From assembly GCF_018861005.1 (NCBI RefSeq), contig NZ_JAHKQL010000034.1, positions 124,001 through 188,000 on the forward strand: a stretch of DNA of 64,000 bases, read 5' to 3'. This document shows, piece after piece, positions 47,282 through 55,897 of the stretch. A program made the translations under genes and the position numbers. Source of the DNA: Polaribacter vadi (lineage in GTDB: Bacteria > Bacteroidota > Bacteroidia > Flavobacteriales > Flavobacteriaceae). Below the pieces are notes generated by a model. That model ran no database searches. It was not told the origin of the DNA and saw nothing but the letters and a program-made list of their open reading frames with translations. How positions within the stretch are numbered: the stretch's first letter is position 1; each line of letters opens with the position of its first letter.

Positions 47282-49279
47282 ATGAAGAAAAATAGTCTAA
47301 ATCAATTATCAATTAAGGGTTTTGTATTCCTCTTGTTTTTGTTAACTAAACCTTTGTATTCACAAGAAATAAATCCTTTTTTAACAGATGTTTGGGGTGG
47401 TGTTAATTGTGTAGATGATAATGGAAAAACAATTTATCCAACAAATTACTATACACCAAACAACAGTTCACCAGGATGCGTAGCAATTTCTATGGCGCAA
47501 GTTTTAAATTATTATAAATGGCCTATCAAAGGAGTAGGTAATAACGTTTATTCCGAAAATTATAATGGGCAATTAAAAAGGCACTCAGCTTTTTTTGATA
47601 GTACTTATTATAATTGGGATGATATTTTAGATGAATACATGAATAAGCCATCTACTGAACAACAACAAAAAGCGGTTGGCGAATTAATTTATCATGTAGG
47701 TGTTGCTTTACAAATGGATTATGAGCCTTCAGGATCTACATCTAATATTAATAAAACAGCTTTTGTTTATCAGAATTTTTTTCGTTTTTCTGGGCATTAT
47801 CAAGATGTAACTTGGTCAGGTTTTTGGGACAGATTGTATGATAATGTGCAGAAAGGTAGACCAGTTCCTGTAGCTGTAGATGCAAGTAGAACAGGAGATG
47901 GCCATGTTTTTGTAGTTGATGGGTACAAAGAAATTAATGGTAAACCCTATTATCATCTTAATTGGGGGTGGTATAATGATAATGGAATTAATGGTTGGTA
48001 CAACATACAAGGATGGACTGCCTCTTCTGGAGGATATAATACCATTACAGGTGCTATGTTTGATGTTTTACCCAATCCACATATTACTTCTATTTCTAAA
48101 TCAGATTCAGGGAATGGTTTTCTTGTAAAGTGGGAAGTAAGTGATAAATTAAATTGGGAAGTTTTTACGTTAGAACAAAAAGTAGACAATGGAGATTGGG
48201 AAGAAGTATCAACAGAAATTACCTCAAAAGAATTTAATGTAAATAATCCAACTGGTAAAATGTATCAATTTAGGGTAAAAGCTAAAGTTGATGGAGATTA
48301 TTATGCTAATTCTTGGTCAGAAATAGAAACTTATAATGTAACTGGTGGTTATAATGGTTATGTTAGTTTTGGAGGTAGCCAATATGCATATGCACGTCAA
48401 ACACCAAATTACGATTTAGATTTTACTGCTGATTATACATTAGAAACTTGGTTAAGGTTAAAAGATAATAATGCAAATGGCAATACAATTTTAGACATTG
48501 AAGGAGTTTTTGGATTAGAAATTTTTGATGTAAATGCCAATAATTTTGCAATAAAATATAAATCTTACTCAAGTGGAGAAGCATTAGTTTCTAACAATAC
48601 AATTTTATTAAATGAATGGGTACACGTCGCAGTTTCACACTCAGATAATAAAACAAAACTGTTTATAAATGGTTCTTTAATTGATTTTTATGAAGGTTCA
48701 AATTTTAATTTACCCAGTTCTAATAAAGCTTTAAATATCGCAGAAAAATATCATGGTAGTTATTCTTCTAGAATTAAAGCAGATTTCGATCAGTTAAGAA
48801 TCTCTAAAGTAGATAGATATTCAGATAATTTTATACCAAGTCAAGAAAATCATTTTTTATTAGATGATAATACCATATCCTATTTTACATTTCAAGATAT
48901 ACATAAAGTTCGTTTTAAAGATGAAGCATCAAATATCAGTGTTATCGTTCTAAATGATATTAATAATACAGAATGGAATTACGAATTAAATAGCGGTACT
49001 TTATCTATCGAAGATGTAAACAAAATTAAAAAATCCATTACATTATTTCCAAATCCGGTAATAAATAACTATTTGCAAATATCATTAAATCAATATTTTA
49101 ACTTTGAAAAAATTCAATTTAAAATGTATGATTTAGCTGGTAGAGAAATGCCAATTAATACCAGTTTACAGTCTATGAGATCTTGGGAATTAGATGTAGA
49201 TAAGGTAAAAAGTGGAGTGTATTTATTACAGATTACATTAGATAATTTGAGTATGACTAGAAAAGTTATAGTAAAGTAA
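47282..49279 (+). CDS. C10 family cysteine peptidase with LamG and T9SS tail, no propeptide
   Basis: A 665-residue secreted peptidase of the streptopain (SpeB) family. After a signal peptide (about 1-27) the catalytic domain starts at once with VWGGVNC. The nucleophile Cys66 is in NSSPGCVAISMAQVLNYYKWP (cut here in two blocks), the base His208 is in GDGHVFVVDGY, and the Trp-containing YYHLNWGWY motif follows. A fibronectin-like stretch, a LamG domain (about 360-540) and a type IX secretion C-terminal signal (LFPNPVINNYLQ ... GVYLLQIT) complete it. Unlike typical C10 enzymes it has no inhibitory prodomain. The neighbouring paralogue does, which suggests different control of activity. Role: extracellular proteolysis feeding the SusCD pair (inference). 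Confidence 0.92.
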   Translation: MKKNSLNQLSIKGFVFLLFLLTKPLYSQEINPFLTDVWGGVNCVDDNGKTIYPTNYYTPNNSSPGCVAISMAQVLNYYKWPIKGVGNNVYSENYNGQLKRHSAFFDSTYYNWDDILDEYMNKPSTEQQQKAVGELIYHVGVALQMDYEPSGSTSNINKTAFVYQNFFRFSGHYQDVTWSGFWDRLYDNVQKGRPVPVAVDASRTGDGHVFVVDGYKEINGKPYYHLNWGWYNDNGINGWYNIQGWTASSGGYNTITGAMFDVLPNPHITSISKSDSGNGFLVKWEVSDKLNWEVFTLEQKVDNGDWEEVSTEITSKEFNVNNPTGKMYQFRVKAKVDGDYYANSWSEIETYNVTGGYNGYVSFGGSQYAYARQTPNYDLDFTADYTLETWLRLKDNNANGNTILDIEGVFGLEIFDVNANNFAIKYKSYSSGEALVSNNTILLNEWVHVAVSHSDNKTKLFINGSLIDFYEGSNFNLPSSNKALNIAEKYHGSYSSRIKADFDQLRISKVDRYSDNFIPSQENHFLLDDNTISYFTFQDIHKVRFKDEASNISVIVLNDINNTEWNYELNSGTLSIEDVNKIKKSITLFPNPVINNYLQISLNQYFNFEKIQFKMYDLAGREMPINTSLQSMRSWELDVDKVKSGVYLLQITLDNLSMTRKVIVK

Positions 49280-49384
49280 AATTAGCTAAAGAATGTTTTA
49301 AGAATAACGAAGTGAAGTCTGTAAAATAAAGTCTAGTTATAATTAAAACAGTATAACCATTATTAATTTCTAAATATTTAAACT

Positions 49385-51814
49385 ATGAGAGCAAAACTAC
49401 TTATTTCCACAATTATTTTTTTATTTATAAAGCTTAGTATAATAGCGCAGATAAAGAAAAGTGACTTTTTAGAGTATGGTTTAGGTTTTCTAAACTCACA
49501 AAATTTAAATTTTGAGAATAATATTAAACCTGTAAGTGTTTTTGAGTTAAAAGATGAAAAAAACTCTGTAATTTCTTACGTTGTGAACCTAAAACCTAAA
49601 GGCTTTATAGTTTTTTCTACTTCTAAAAATTTATTACCAGTAATTTCTTATTCAACTGAATCTAATTTTAACTATAAAATTTCAAAAGAAAATATTCTTT
49701 TAGAAATGATAAAAAATAACGCAAAAAAGGAGTTGAAAAATTTATCAGAAAAAATAAATCTAAAAAAGAAAAAACAAGTTTTATTGAATAATAAATCTTG
49801 GGAAAAGTTAAAACAAGCAAGTTCTAAAGTTGCAGCAAAAACTTCAGCGAAATCTAATTTAATACAATATGGAGCTCATTTATCAAGTATTTGGGGAGGG
49901 GTAAATTGTTATAATGATTCTGGAAACGGAATAAATGTAGGTAATTATTACACTCCAAATAATTATTCACCAGGTTGTGTAGCAACATCACTTAGTATGA
50001 TTTTACATTATTACAAATGGCCAGAGACAGGTGTTGGTTCTCATACAAATTATGATACTACTGGAAATTCTCAAACAAGTTGGACAGCAAATTTTGCTAG
50101 TGCCAACTACAATTGGAATAATATGTTAAATGAATATTATGGAGTTTCGTCTACTTTAGCTCAACAGCAAGCGATGGGTTATATTTCTTTTCATACAGCC
50201 ACAGCCTTAGATATGGATTATGAATCATCTGGATCCACAAGTAATATTAATAGGATACCGTCTGCAGTTGGTTCTTATTTTAGGTCTTCAGGTCATCATC
50301 AATATTCTAGCTGGTCAAACTTTTGGTCCAGAATGCATGAGAATTTAGAAAATGGACATCCAGTACCAATTGCAATAGATGCCTCTAGTGGAGTAGGACA
50401 TGCACCTGTTGTTGATGGGTATCGTTATAATGAAGGGAATCCTGAAAATGAATTTTATTACCACTTAAATATGGGTTGGTATGGTACAAGTAATGCTTGG
50501 TATAGATTACAAGGATCTTTTAGTGCTGGTGGATATACTAGTGTTAGTGCTGCAGTTTTTGATCTTTTACCAGAGCCTGCTTTTGTAGAAAGTAGTATAA
50601 CAGCAACTAGTAAAACATTTACTTTAAATTGGAAAACAAGTGAGAAAATAAATTGGGATGCTTTTGAATTACAAGAAAGTACAGATGGGGGTTCTTCATA
50701 CACTACTATAAGTAATAATATTACAGATACCACATATACAAGAATAGTTCCATCAGCTGGTACATATAAATATAGAGTTCGATCTAAAGTTGATGGGAAT
50801 TATTATGCTAATAGCTATTCTGAACCTATTGATGTTGTAGTTCCATATGAATACATCTATTTAGATTTTGATGGAAATGATTCTTTCTTTGTGTACGAAA
50901 ATTCAAATAATGACTTTGATATTTCTAATACATATACTATCGAAACTTGGATAAATATTGATTCAAGAACAAGTGATACTTATCCAATTATTCTAGATAG
51001 AAGAACAGTGTTTTCTATGTTTTTAATTGCTGATTCAAATGCAGATTATGCTGTTAAATTTGTATCTCGAGATTCTTCCGGAAATATAAATGCATCATTA
51101 CAATCTGATAATTCAACAGAAAATTTAAGTTACGGAGATTGGGTACATGTTGCAGTATCTAGAACAGGAAACATAACTAAATTATTTATTAATGGTAATT
51201 TAATTAATAGTTCAACAGATAGTGATTTTTCTTTGTCAGCATCATCAAATGCATTAAACATTGGAGCAAGATATTGGGGTAGCTATAGTCGTTATTTAGA
51301 TGGCAAAATAGATAAGATTAGAATAACAGATAATGCTATATACACATCTAATTTTATTCCCGATTTAAAAGAAGAATACTTTGCAGATAGTAATACAAGA
51401 ATACTTTTAGCATTAGATGAAGGAACAGGAATTAATTTAACAGATGATGCAAGTAATTTTAGTACGATTCAGTTGCGTTCCTCTCCAAATCAGCCAAATT
51501 GGATGAGTTCAGATGATACTCTAGAATTTAAAACTTTAAATGTTGCAACAGAAGTAAAATTAAATAAATTAAAATTATATCCAGTTCCGTCTACAAATAC
51601 TCTATTCTGTTATTTAGATAATACTTTATTAGAAGAAGTAAAAAAGATTTCAATATATAATTATTTAGGAAAATTAGTAGAACCAAATACAATAATCTAT
51701 GAAAAGCAAAATAATAGGATTGCTATAAATGTCTCAAATTTTAAAAATGGATATTATATAATTCAAATTGAAACAAACACGAAATTAATTAAATCAAAAT
51801 TTATAAAAAACTAA
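49385..51814 (+). CDS. C10 family cysteine peptidase with prodomain, LamG and T9SS tail
   Basis: An 809-residue streptopain-family peptidase. A signal peptide (about 1-21) is followed by a prodomain to about residue 160 (VISYVVNLKPKGFIVFSTSKN and LLPVISYSTE match the Spi-type propeptide). The catalytic domain has Cys198 in YSPGCVATSLSMILHYYKWP and His339 in GVGHAPVVDGY. A LamG domain (about 495-665) with WVHVAVSRTGNITKLFINGNLI and a T9SS tail (LYPVPSTNTL ... NGYYIIQI) follow. It is a paralogue of the preceding gene with the extra prodomain. A 105-bp gap separates the two genes. It should be exported through type IX secretion, activated by removal of the prodomain and held at the cell surface. 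Confidence 0.93.
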   Translation: MRAKLLISTIIFLFIKLSIIAQIKKSDFLEYGLGFLNSQNLNFENNIKPVSVFELKDEKNSVISYVVNLKPKGFIVFSTSKNLLPVISYSTESNFNYKISKENILLEMIKNNAKKELKNLSEKINLKKKKQVLLNNKSWEKLKQASSKVAAKTSAKSNLIQYGAHLSSIWGGVNCYNDSGNGINVGNYYTPNNYSPGCVATSLSMILHYYKWPETGVGSHTNYDTTGNSQTSWTANFASANYNWNNMLNEYYGVSSTLAQQQAMGYISFHTATALDMDYESSGSTSNINRIPSAVGSYFRSSGHHQYSSWSNFWSRMHENLENGHPVPIAIDASSGVGHAPVVDGYRYNEGNPENEFYYHLNMGWYGTSNAWYRLQGSFSAGGYTSVSAAVFDLLPEPAFVESSITATSKTFTLNWKTSEKINWDAFELQESTDGGSSYTTISNNITDTTYTRIVPSAGTYKYRVRSKVDGNYYANSYSEPIDVVVPYEYIYLDFDGNDSFFVYENSNNDFDISNTYTIETWINIDSRTSDTYPIILDRRTVFSMFLIADSNADYAVKFVSRDSSGNINASLQSDNSTENLSYGDWVHVAVSRTGNITKLFINGNLINSSTDSDFSLSASSNALNIGARYWGSYSRYLDGKIDKIRITDNAIYTSNFIPDLKEEYFADSNTRILLALDEGTGINLTDDASNFSTIQLRSSPNQPNWMSSDDTLEFKTLNVATEVKLNKLKLYPVPSTNTLFCYLDNTLLEEVKKISIYNYLGKLVEPNTIIYEKQNNRIAINVSNFKNGYYIIQIETNTKLIKSKFIKN

Positions 51815-51839
51815 TATTAATTCTTTAAATAAATACAGT

Positions 51840-52844
51840 ATGAAAACAAAACTACAAATTACCTTATTTTTTATTTTACTTGCAAATGTTTTTACATATG
51901 CACAAACAGATTATGCCCTTGAGTTTAATGGTGTAGATCAAAGAATTAAGTATGACACAGATGATACTTTAGATAAATTAAATGGAGTTTCAGATTATAC
52001 TATTGAGGTTTGGGTAAAACCATTATCAACAGAAATTCATAATAGAGTTATTCTTAAAAGATGGAATCAATTTGCGTTAACTTTATATAAAGATGCTGAT
52101 AAAAGATTCTATTTTACACATTATAGTGCGTCAGGAAATACTTTTGTAAATACTATAGACAATGTAATTAATATTGATGAGTGGAACCATTTAGTTGTAG
52201 TATGTAGTTCTGCTACAAATTCTGTAAAACTATACGCTAACGGAGTAGATGTAACATTATCTGATCAAGTAGCATTACCCTTAGCTTCAACTCCAGAAGC
52301 TGCTAATTTTTATGTTGCATATGGAGGTTCTGGTACCTATTTAAATGCAAACATAGATAAAGTAAGAATAAAAACGACCACAGAAACTATAACTAGTTTA
52401 CAAACCGATATTGCAGATGCAGATTATACATCTGATGATAATACAGTTGTTTTATTAAATTTTAATGAAGGTAGTGGCACAGCAACTCTTAACGAGTCTA
52501 GTAGTATTAGTGCAGAATTAGCCTGTACAGCAACAGATTGTACACAATTACCAACTTGGGTAGAACTTTCTAGTACATTATCTGTTAATAAATTAAACTC
52601 TACAATATTTAAGATATTCCCAAACCCTTCTTTGGATAAAAGTTTTACAATTCAGACAAGTAATAACGAATTACTTAAAAGTATAGAGATGTTTTCTATT
52701 TTAGGGAAATCTGTAAAGAAAATTAATATAACAGAAAAAAAGAATAATATTTTAATAAATGCAACAGAATTAAATAATGGAATTTACTTTGTGAAAACAG
52801 TAACTGATAAAGGAGCAGGAATTGAAAAAATTATGATAAAATAG
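51840..52844 (+). CDS. LamG-domain protein with T9SS sorting tail
   Basis: A 334-residue secreted protein with a signal peptide (1-21, cleavage after TYAQ). One LamG domain spans about 25-195 (YTIEVWVKPLS, EWNHLVVVCSSATNSVKLYANGVDV). A type IX secretion C-terminal signal (KIFPNPSLDKSFTI ... NGIYFVKTVT) ends it. It has no catalytic domain and seems to be a stand-alone version of the binding module present in the two peptidases. It lies 26 bp after the second peptidase and is the last gene of the locus, followed by a strong terminator. It could present the same ligand on the cell surface; its binding partner is unknown. Confidence 0.85.
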   Translation: MKTKLQITLFFILLANVFTYAQTDYALEFNGVDQRIKYDTDDTLDKLNGVSDYTIEVWVKPLSTEIHNRVILKRWNQFALTLYKDADKRFYFTHYSASGNTFVNTIDNVINIDEWNHLVVVCSSATNSVKLYANGVDVTLSDQVALPLASTPEAANFYVAYGGSGTYLNANIDKVRIKTTTETITSLQTDIADADYTSDDNTVVLLNFNEGSGTATLNESSSISAELACTATDCTQLPTWVELSSTLSVNKLNSTIFKIFPNPSLDKSFTIQTSNNELLKSIEMFSILGKSVKKINITEKKNNILINATELNNGIYFVKTVTDKGAGIEKIMIK

Positions 52845-52870
52845 TTATTATTATATTCTTGTACTTGAAT

Positions 52871-52905
52871 AAAAAAACCTTCAGAACTTTTCTGAAGGTT
52901 TTTTG
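52871..52905. terminator. Strong bidirectional intrinsic terminator
   Basis: A nine-pair GC-containing stem (CCTTCAGAA at 52878-52886 with TTCTGAAGG at 52890-52898), loop CTT, is flanked by an A-run on the left and a T-run on the right. It can therefore end transcripts from either side. It closes the peptidase/LamG operon on the plus strand and sits immediately next to the tRNA-like 3' end at 52910. It may originally have been the terminator of a minus-strand tRNA gene. Confidence 0.85.
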
Positions 52906-52909
52906 TTTT

Positions 52910-52926
52910 AGTCGGGGTGGCAGGAT
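52910..52926 (-). other. tRNA 3'-end fragment, candidate attachment site
   Basis: The 17 bp AGTCGGGGTGGCAGGAT match, from memory, the reverse complement of the acceptor and T-arm 3' end of a flavobacterial tRNA (minus strand ATCCTGCCACCCCGACT). The match breaks where the TTCGAA of the T-loop should follow. No rest of a tRNA is present. A short tRNA 3' end next to a block of mobile-element genes is what an att site of an integrated element looks like, with the intact tRNA expected at the other end, right of this window. The tRNA identity (proline is my best guess) is not certain. Confidence 0.6.
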
Positions 52927-53103
52927 GATAACTAAACCGCCACTATGCAGTAAAATCAATACTTTAGGAAAAGTGCTAAAACAGTGTGAACCGAATTGTA
53001 GACCTAATAGTTAAATTGAAATAGTATGTTTTATTTGAACGTCTAAAACAAATTTACGATTTTAACTTCATTAAAACCAAACAAATAGCGTCAAATATTA
53101 TGA

Positions 53104-53301
53104 TTAATCTATTAAATATTTATTAATAGTTTCTTCCTCAATACCAGTATAATTAGCAAAATCTTGTACTGTTATAAATTGATGAGGTTCTTTATCCAAA
53201 AAGCTTTTTATATCATTTAAAAGCTTTCGCCCATAACGTTCACTGCGCCCTGTAATGCGCTGAATGTCCTTTGGGTATATGCAAGCTCTTTTTTGATTCA
53301 T
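53104..53301 (-). CDS. Small putative DNA-binding protein
   Basis: A 65-residue basic protein. IYPKDIQRITGRSERYGRKLLNDIK and ITVQDFANYTGIEEETINKYL each look like a helix-turn-helix-type unit, so a role as a small regulator or excisionase-like factor is possible. No Pfam family is certain by eye. It lies 178 bp inside the candidate att site, facing it, where elements often encode recombination helpers. An upstream region of 219 bp separates it from the divergent cassette at 53521, and that shared region may carry promoters for both. Confidence 0.6.
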   Translation of the reverse strand: MNQKRACIYPKDIQRITGRSERYGRKLLNDIKSFLDKEPHQFITVQDFANYTGIEEETINKYLID

Positions 53302-53520
53302 AATACACTATCTATGCTTTATCCATACTTAAGCCATATTCTATAATTATATGATGATGGTAATAATGCGTTGTTAAAATGTTGACAATACGTTAGTGTT
53401 ATCAATATTTTAATGACTTTTTTGGTTGTATCGGAATGAATGACCAAAAACGGATTTTGATTTTTTTCTTTATGCTATAAAGTTACGTGATTTGAATTTA
53501 TTAATTAAAAATAAAATCTT

Positions 53521-54276
53521 ATGGCAAAACAGACAGGTATTATCAAATTAAAAGGAACTATCGGAGGTATTTCTTTTTACAAAACAGGAGATGGACATCT
53601 TGCACGAGAAAAAGGAGGCGTGGATAAAAATAGAATCCAGAATGATCCTGCGTTTCAAAGAACGCGTGAAAATGGTTCTGAATTTGGAAGAGCAGGAAAA
53701 GGTGGAAAAGTATTACGAAATGCAATTCGTGTGCTTTTGCAGAATGCAAAAGACAAGCGTGTTGTAAGTAGATTAACAAAAGACCTTGTTGCTATTGTTA
53801 AAACAGACACCACTAATGAAAGAGGATTAAGAACCATCCAAGATGGGGATTTAAGCCTATTAGAAAGGTTTGAATTCAATTTGAATGGTAAATTAGGAGC
53901 AACTTTATTTGCTGTATTTACAAATGCTTTCGACAGAGTTACTGGTGATGCAACTTTAAATATTGCTGCTTTTTCTCCAACTTTAAGAATTGCGGCTCCT
54001 GCAGGAACAACTCATTTTAAAGTTGTAATGGGTGCAGCAGAATTAGATTTTGCAAATGAAACCTCAACATTTGAAAATGATGAAACTGCAATTTTGCCTT
54101 ATGCTGCAGCTGATACTGCTCCAATTGCTTTAACATCTACTATTACTGCTAATTCAACATTGCCTGTAGTACAAATTTTAGGGATTGAGTTTTACCAAGA
54201 GGTAAATGGACAAATGTATGCGCTTAAAAACGGTGCTTACAATGCTTTAGCAGTTGTCACTATTGATACTCCATAA
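53521..54276 (+). CDS. Uncharacterised protein of a phage-like cassette
   Basis: A 251-residue protein of unknown function. The first 95 residues are basic and Gly-rich: GIIKLKGTIGGISFYK, DGHLAREKGGVDKNRIQND and FQRTRENGSEFGRAGKGGKVLRNAI. They resemble the N-terminal pattern of DUF6266-like proteins of Bacteroidota. Residues 100-251 are rich in Thr, Ala and short beta strands, like an Ig-like domain. There is no signal peptide or membrane helix. It opens a tight four-gene cassette (2 bp to the next gene) with a DUF5675 protein and two small membrane proteins. A structural or nucleic-acid-associated role in a particle is possible from the context, but is speculation. Confidence 0.75.
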   Translation: MAKQTGIIKLKGTIGGISFYKTGDGHLAREKGGVDKNRIQNDPAFQRTRENGSEFGRAGKGGKVLRNAIRVLLQNAKDKRVVSRLTKDLVAIVKTDTTNERGLRTIQDGDLSLLERFEFNLNGKLGATLFAVFTNAFDRVTGDATLNIAAFSPTLRIAAPAGTTHFKVVMGAAELDFANETSTFENDETAILPYAAADTAPIALTSTITANSTLPVVQILGIEFYQEVNGQMYALKNGAYNALAVVTIDTP

Positions 54277-54278
54277 GT

Positions 54279-54701
54279 ATGGAATTAGTACTTCAAAGAG
54301 CGTATTTTAAAGAGGGTACTAATGGTACTCTCTTTCGCTCTGGTTTATTTCTTTGTCATACAATTGAATTGCCCTGGAAAAATAATAAGAGAAATATTTC
54401 TTGTATTCCAGAAGGAGAATATCAAATTGAGCCCCGTTTTTCTAAACGATTTCAACATCATTTAATTTTAAAAGCAGTAAAAAGCAGAAGTTATATTTTA
54501 TTTCATCCTGCAAACGATGCTTTAAAAGATTTAGAAGGTTGTATTGCTCCAGTAACTTATTTAAGTGGCATAGGGAAGGGTATTTATTCAAAAGGTGCTA
54601 TGCAAAAGTTACTGTCTCTGGTTTACCAAGCTAAAGATAGGAAGGAAATTATTTTATTAACTATTAAATCACAAAATTATGAACATAGTAGAACGTTATA
54701 A
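54279..54701 (+). CDS. DUF5675 family protein
   Basis: A 140-residue protein matching the DUF5675 pattern: GLFLCHTIELPWKNN, the proline-glycine motif SCIPEGEYQIEPRFSKRF, LFHPANDALKDLEGCIAP and a terminal SKGAMQKLLSLV helix. The spaced HPxN...GCI motif recalls the His/Cys arrangement of L,D-transpeptidase-like (YkuD) enzymes, so a cell-wall role is conceivable but unproven. Homologues are known to me mostly from phages and mobile regions. It starts 2 bp after the preceding stop, and its 3' end overlaps the next gene by 23 bp, implying translational coupling. Confidence 0.82.
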   Translation: MELVLQRAYFKEGTNGTLFRSGLFLCHTIELPWKNNKRNISCIPEGEYQIEPRFSKRFQHHLILKAVKSRSYILFHPANDALKDLEGCIAPVTYLSGIGKGIYSKGAMQKLLSLVYQAKDRKEIILLTIKSQNYEHSRTL

Positions 54702-54918
54702 AAAGCCAACACCAAGGTTTTTCAAAATTTTAAGAAATATCGGTATTGCCCTGGCTACAGCTGGAGGCGCAATTATTGCAGCTCCAATTGCAATACCATC
54801 TTTGGTTGTAACAATTGCAACTTATATGACTGTTGTTGGAACTGTGGCTACTGCAGTAAGCCAAGCAGTTGTAAAAGATGAAGATAGTTCTGAAATTGAA
54901 GTAAATTCAACAAAATAA
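54679..54918 (+). CDS. Small membrane protein, holin-like
   Basis: A 79-residue protein with a basic N terminus (ERYKKPTPRFFKILRN) and two adjoining hydrophobic stretches (about 19-37 and 40-63: IALATAGGAIIAAPIAI, LVVTIATYMTVVGTVATAVS). A charged tail follows. Size and topology resemble phage holins, though no family is certain. It overlaps the DUF5675 gene by 23 bp and its stop shares one base with the next start (TAATG), so all cassette genes are coupled. Confidence 0.7.
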   Translation: MNIVERYKKPTPRFFKILRNIGIALATAGGAIIAAPIAIPSLVVTIATYMTVVGTVATAVSQAVVKDEDSSEIEVNSTK

Positions 54919-55100
54919 TGGACGATAATACTAAATCTGCAATTGTTGGTGGTACTTTTTTTTCATCTGTAGTAAATATTGGTGTTGAAGATGTAGCTAC
55001 AACTATAATTTTAGCAGTTATTGGTGCTATTGTAAGTTTTTTTGTTTCAATTATTTTAAAATACATATTCCAGAATCTAAAAATTAAAACGAAAAAGTAG
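54918..55100 (+). CDS. Small membrane protein
   Basis: A 60-residue protein with one clear membrane helix (about 26-50: ATTIILAVIGAIVSFFVSIIL) and a short lysine-rich tail (KIKTKK). It is the last gene of the cassette and starts inside the stop of the previous gene. Together with that neighbour it could form a holin pair. No homologous family is recognised; the call rests on tight coupling and topology. Confidence 0.6.
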   Translation: MDDNTKSAIVGGTFFSSVVNIGVEDVATTIILAVIGAIVSFFVSIILKYIFQNLKIKTKK

Positions 55101-55138
55101 AGTTACATAATTTTTATGTTGGAATTAGGTCAACAAAT

Positions 55139-55170
55139 AAAGTGCATTATAAAAATAGTGTACTTTTTTT
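55139..55170 (+). terminator. Intrinsic terminator of the four-gene cassette
   Basis: A twelve-pair stem (55139-55150 with 55155-55166, two G-U pairs), loop of four A, is followed by seven T in a row. It lies 38 bp after the last cassette gene and shows that 53521-55100 is one transcription unit. Confidence 0.85.
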
Positions 55171-55317
55171 ATGCGTTTTTTTAATAAACGGTTTTAAATT
55201 ATTTTTTACTTAACGAAATGAGACAAACAAAGAATTTTGATAAAGAAACTAAATGAATTTAGCAGAATTTTTGTGCAGGAGAATGAGATAAGGAAAAAAT
55301 ATCAACGAATATTATCG

Positions 55318-55376
55318 TTTTTAAAGATTGATAAACAGAGGTGGGGTTGAGCGTGGAGTTTATCAATCTTTAAAAA
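55318..55376. repeat. Perfect 19-bp inverted repeat
   Basis: TTTTTAAAGATTGATAAAC (55318-55336) and its exact reverse complement (55358-55376) flank a 21-nt GC-richer spacer (55337-55357). Length and perfection are far above chance. It does not end in a T-run longer than the arm, so it may be a recombination site, a protein-binding palindrome or part of a structured RNA. Confidence 0.8.
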
Positions 55377-55819
55377 TGTTAGCCCAATGGCGATTGAATG
55401 AAAATTATTAAAGACGAAGTACGTAGTGCGCTGGCAGAAGCGAAAATAAGTGTGTATTTTTTTATTTGTTTTGTATTATTTTTCTGATTGTTTTTGTAAA
55501 AAGTGAATGCCTCTAAAAATGTATTTATTGTAAATAAGTTTCTACGTTTACAAATTGTTTTTAATATTGGATTAGCATTTACTTTTGTGAAAACAATATT
55601 ACCCCATTTTCTTACAAATAAAAAAATATACTCTTATTGGCTTTTTCTTGATTTTATAGGTGCTTTAGAATTTCTTTTATAAACTGAAATTTGATTAGTT
55701 CTATCAAAGTTAATTACACACTACCAACAAGCACTTATAAAAACAATGCAACAAAGACTGAATGTTGTTAAAATAACCAAACTTCATTATTAATTACGGA
55801 TGTGAGCGTTGGAAGAGCG

Positions 55820-55897
55820 GCTATTTTACATAATGGCGTTATAGTGCCTGGAACTTTTGTGGAAGAGCAGTATAACTGCGCATTATGTAAAGATAGC
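55820..55897. repeat. Long hairpin with bulged bases
   Basis: GCTAT plus TTTACATAATG on the left (55820-55835) pair with CATTATGTAAA plus GATAGC on the right (55881-55897), leaving one unpaired C. The stem continues inward with GCG and TTATA against CGC-like and TATAA segments. The total span is 78 nt. A long imperfect stem with single extrahelical bases is reminiscent of folded attC sites, but the required outer consensus boxes are not seen. The word GGAAGAGC occurs twice (55811 and 55861). Confidence 0.7.

Noticed and set aside
52910..52990. A complete tRNA gene at the element border
   Set aside because: Only the last 17 bases match; the T-loop, anticodon arm and D-arm are absent in the flanking DNA.
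55377..55450. A true integron attC site starting at GTTAGCCC
   Set aside because: The matching RYYYAAC/GTTRRRY boxes and an integron integrase are not seen; only a resemblance remains.
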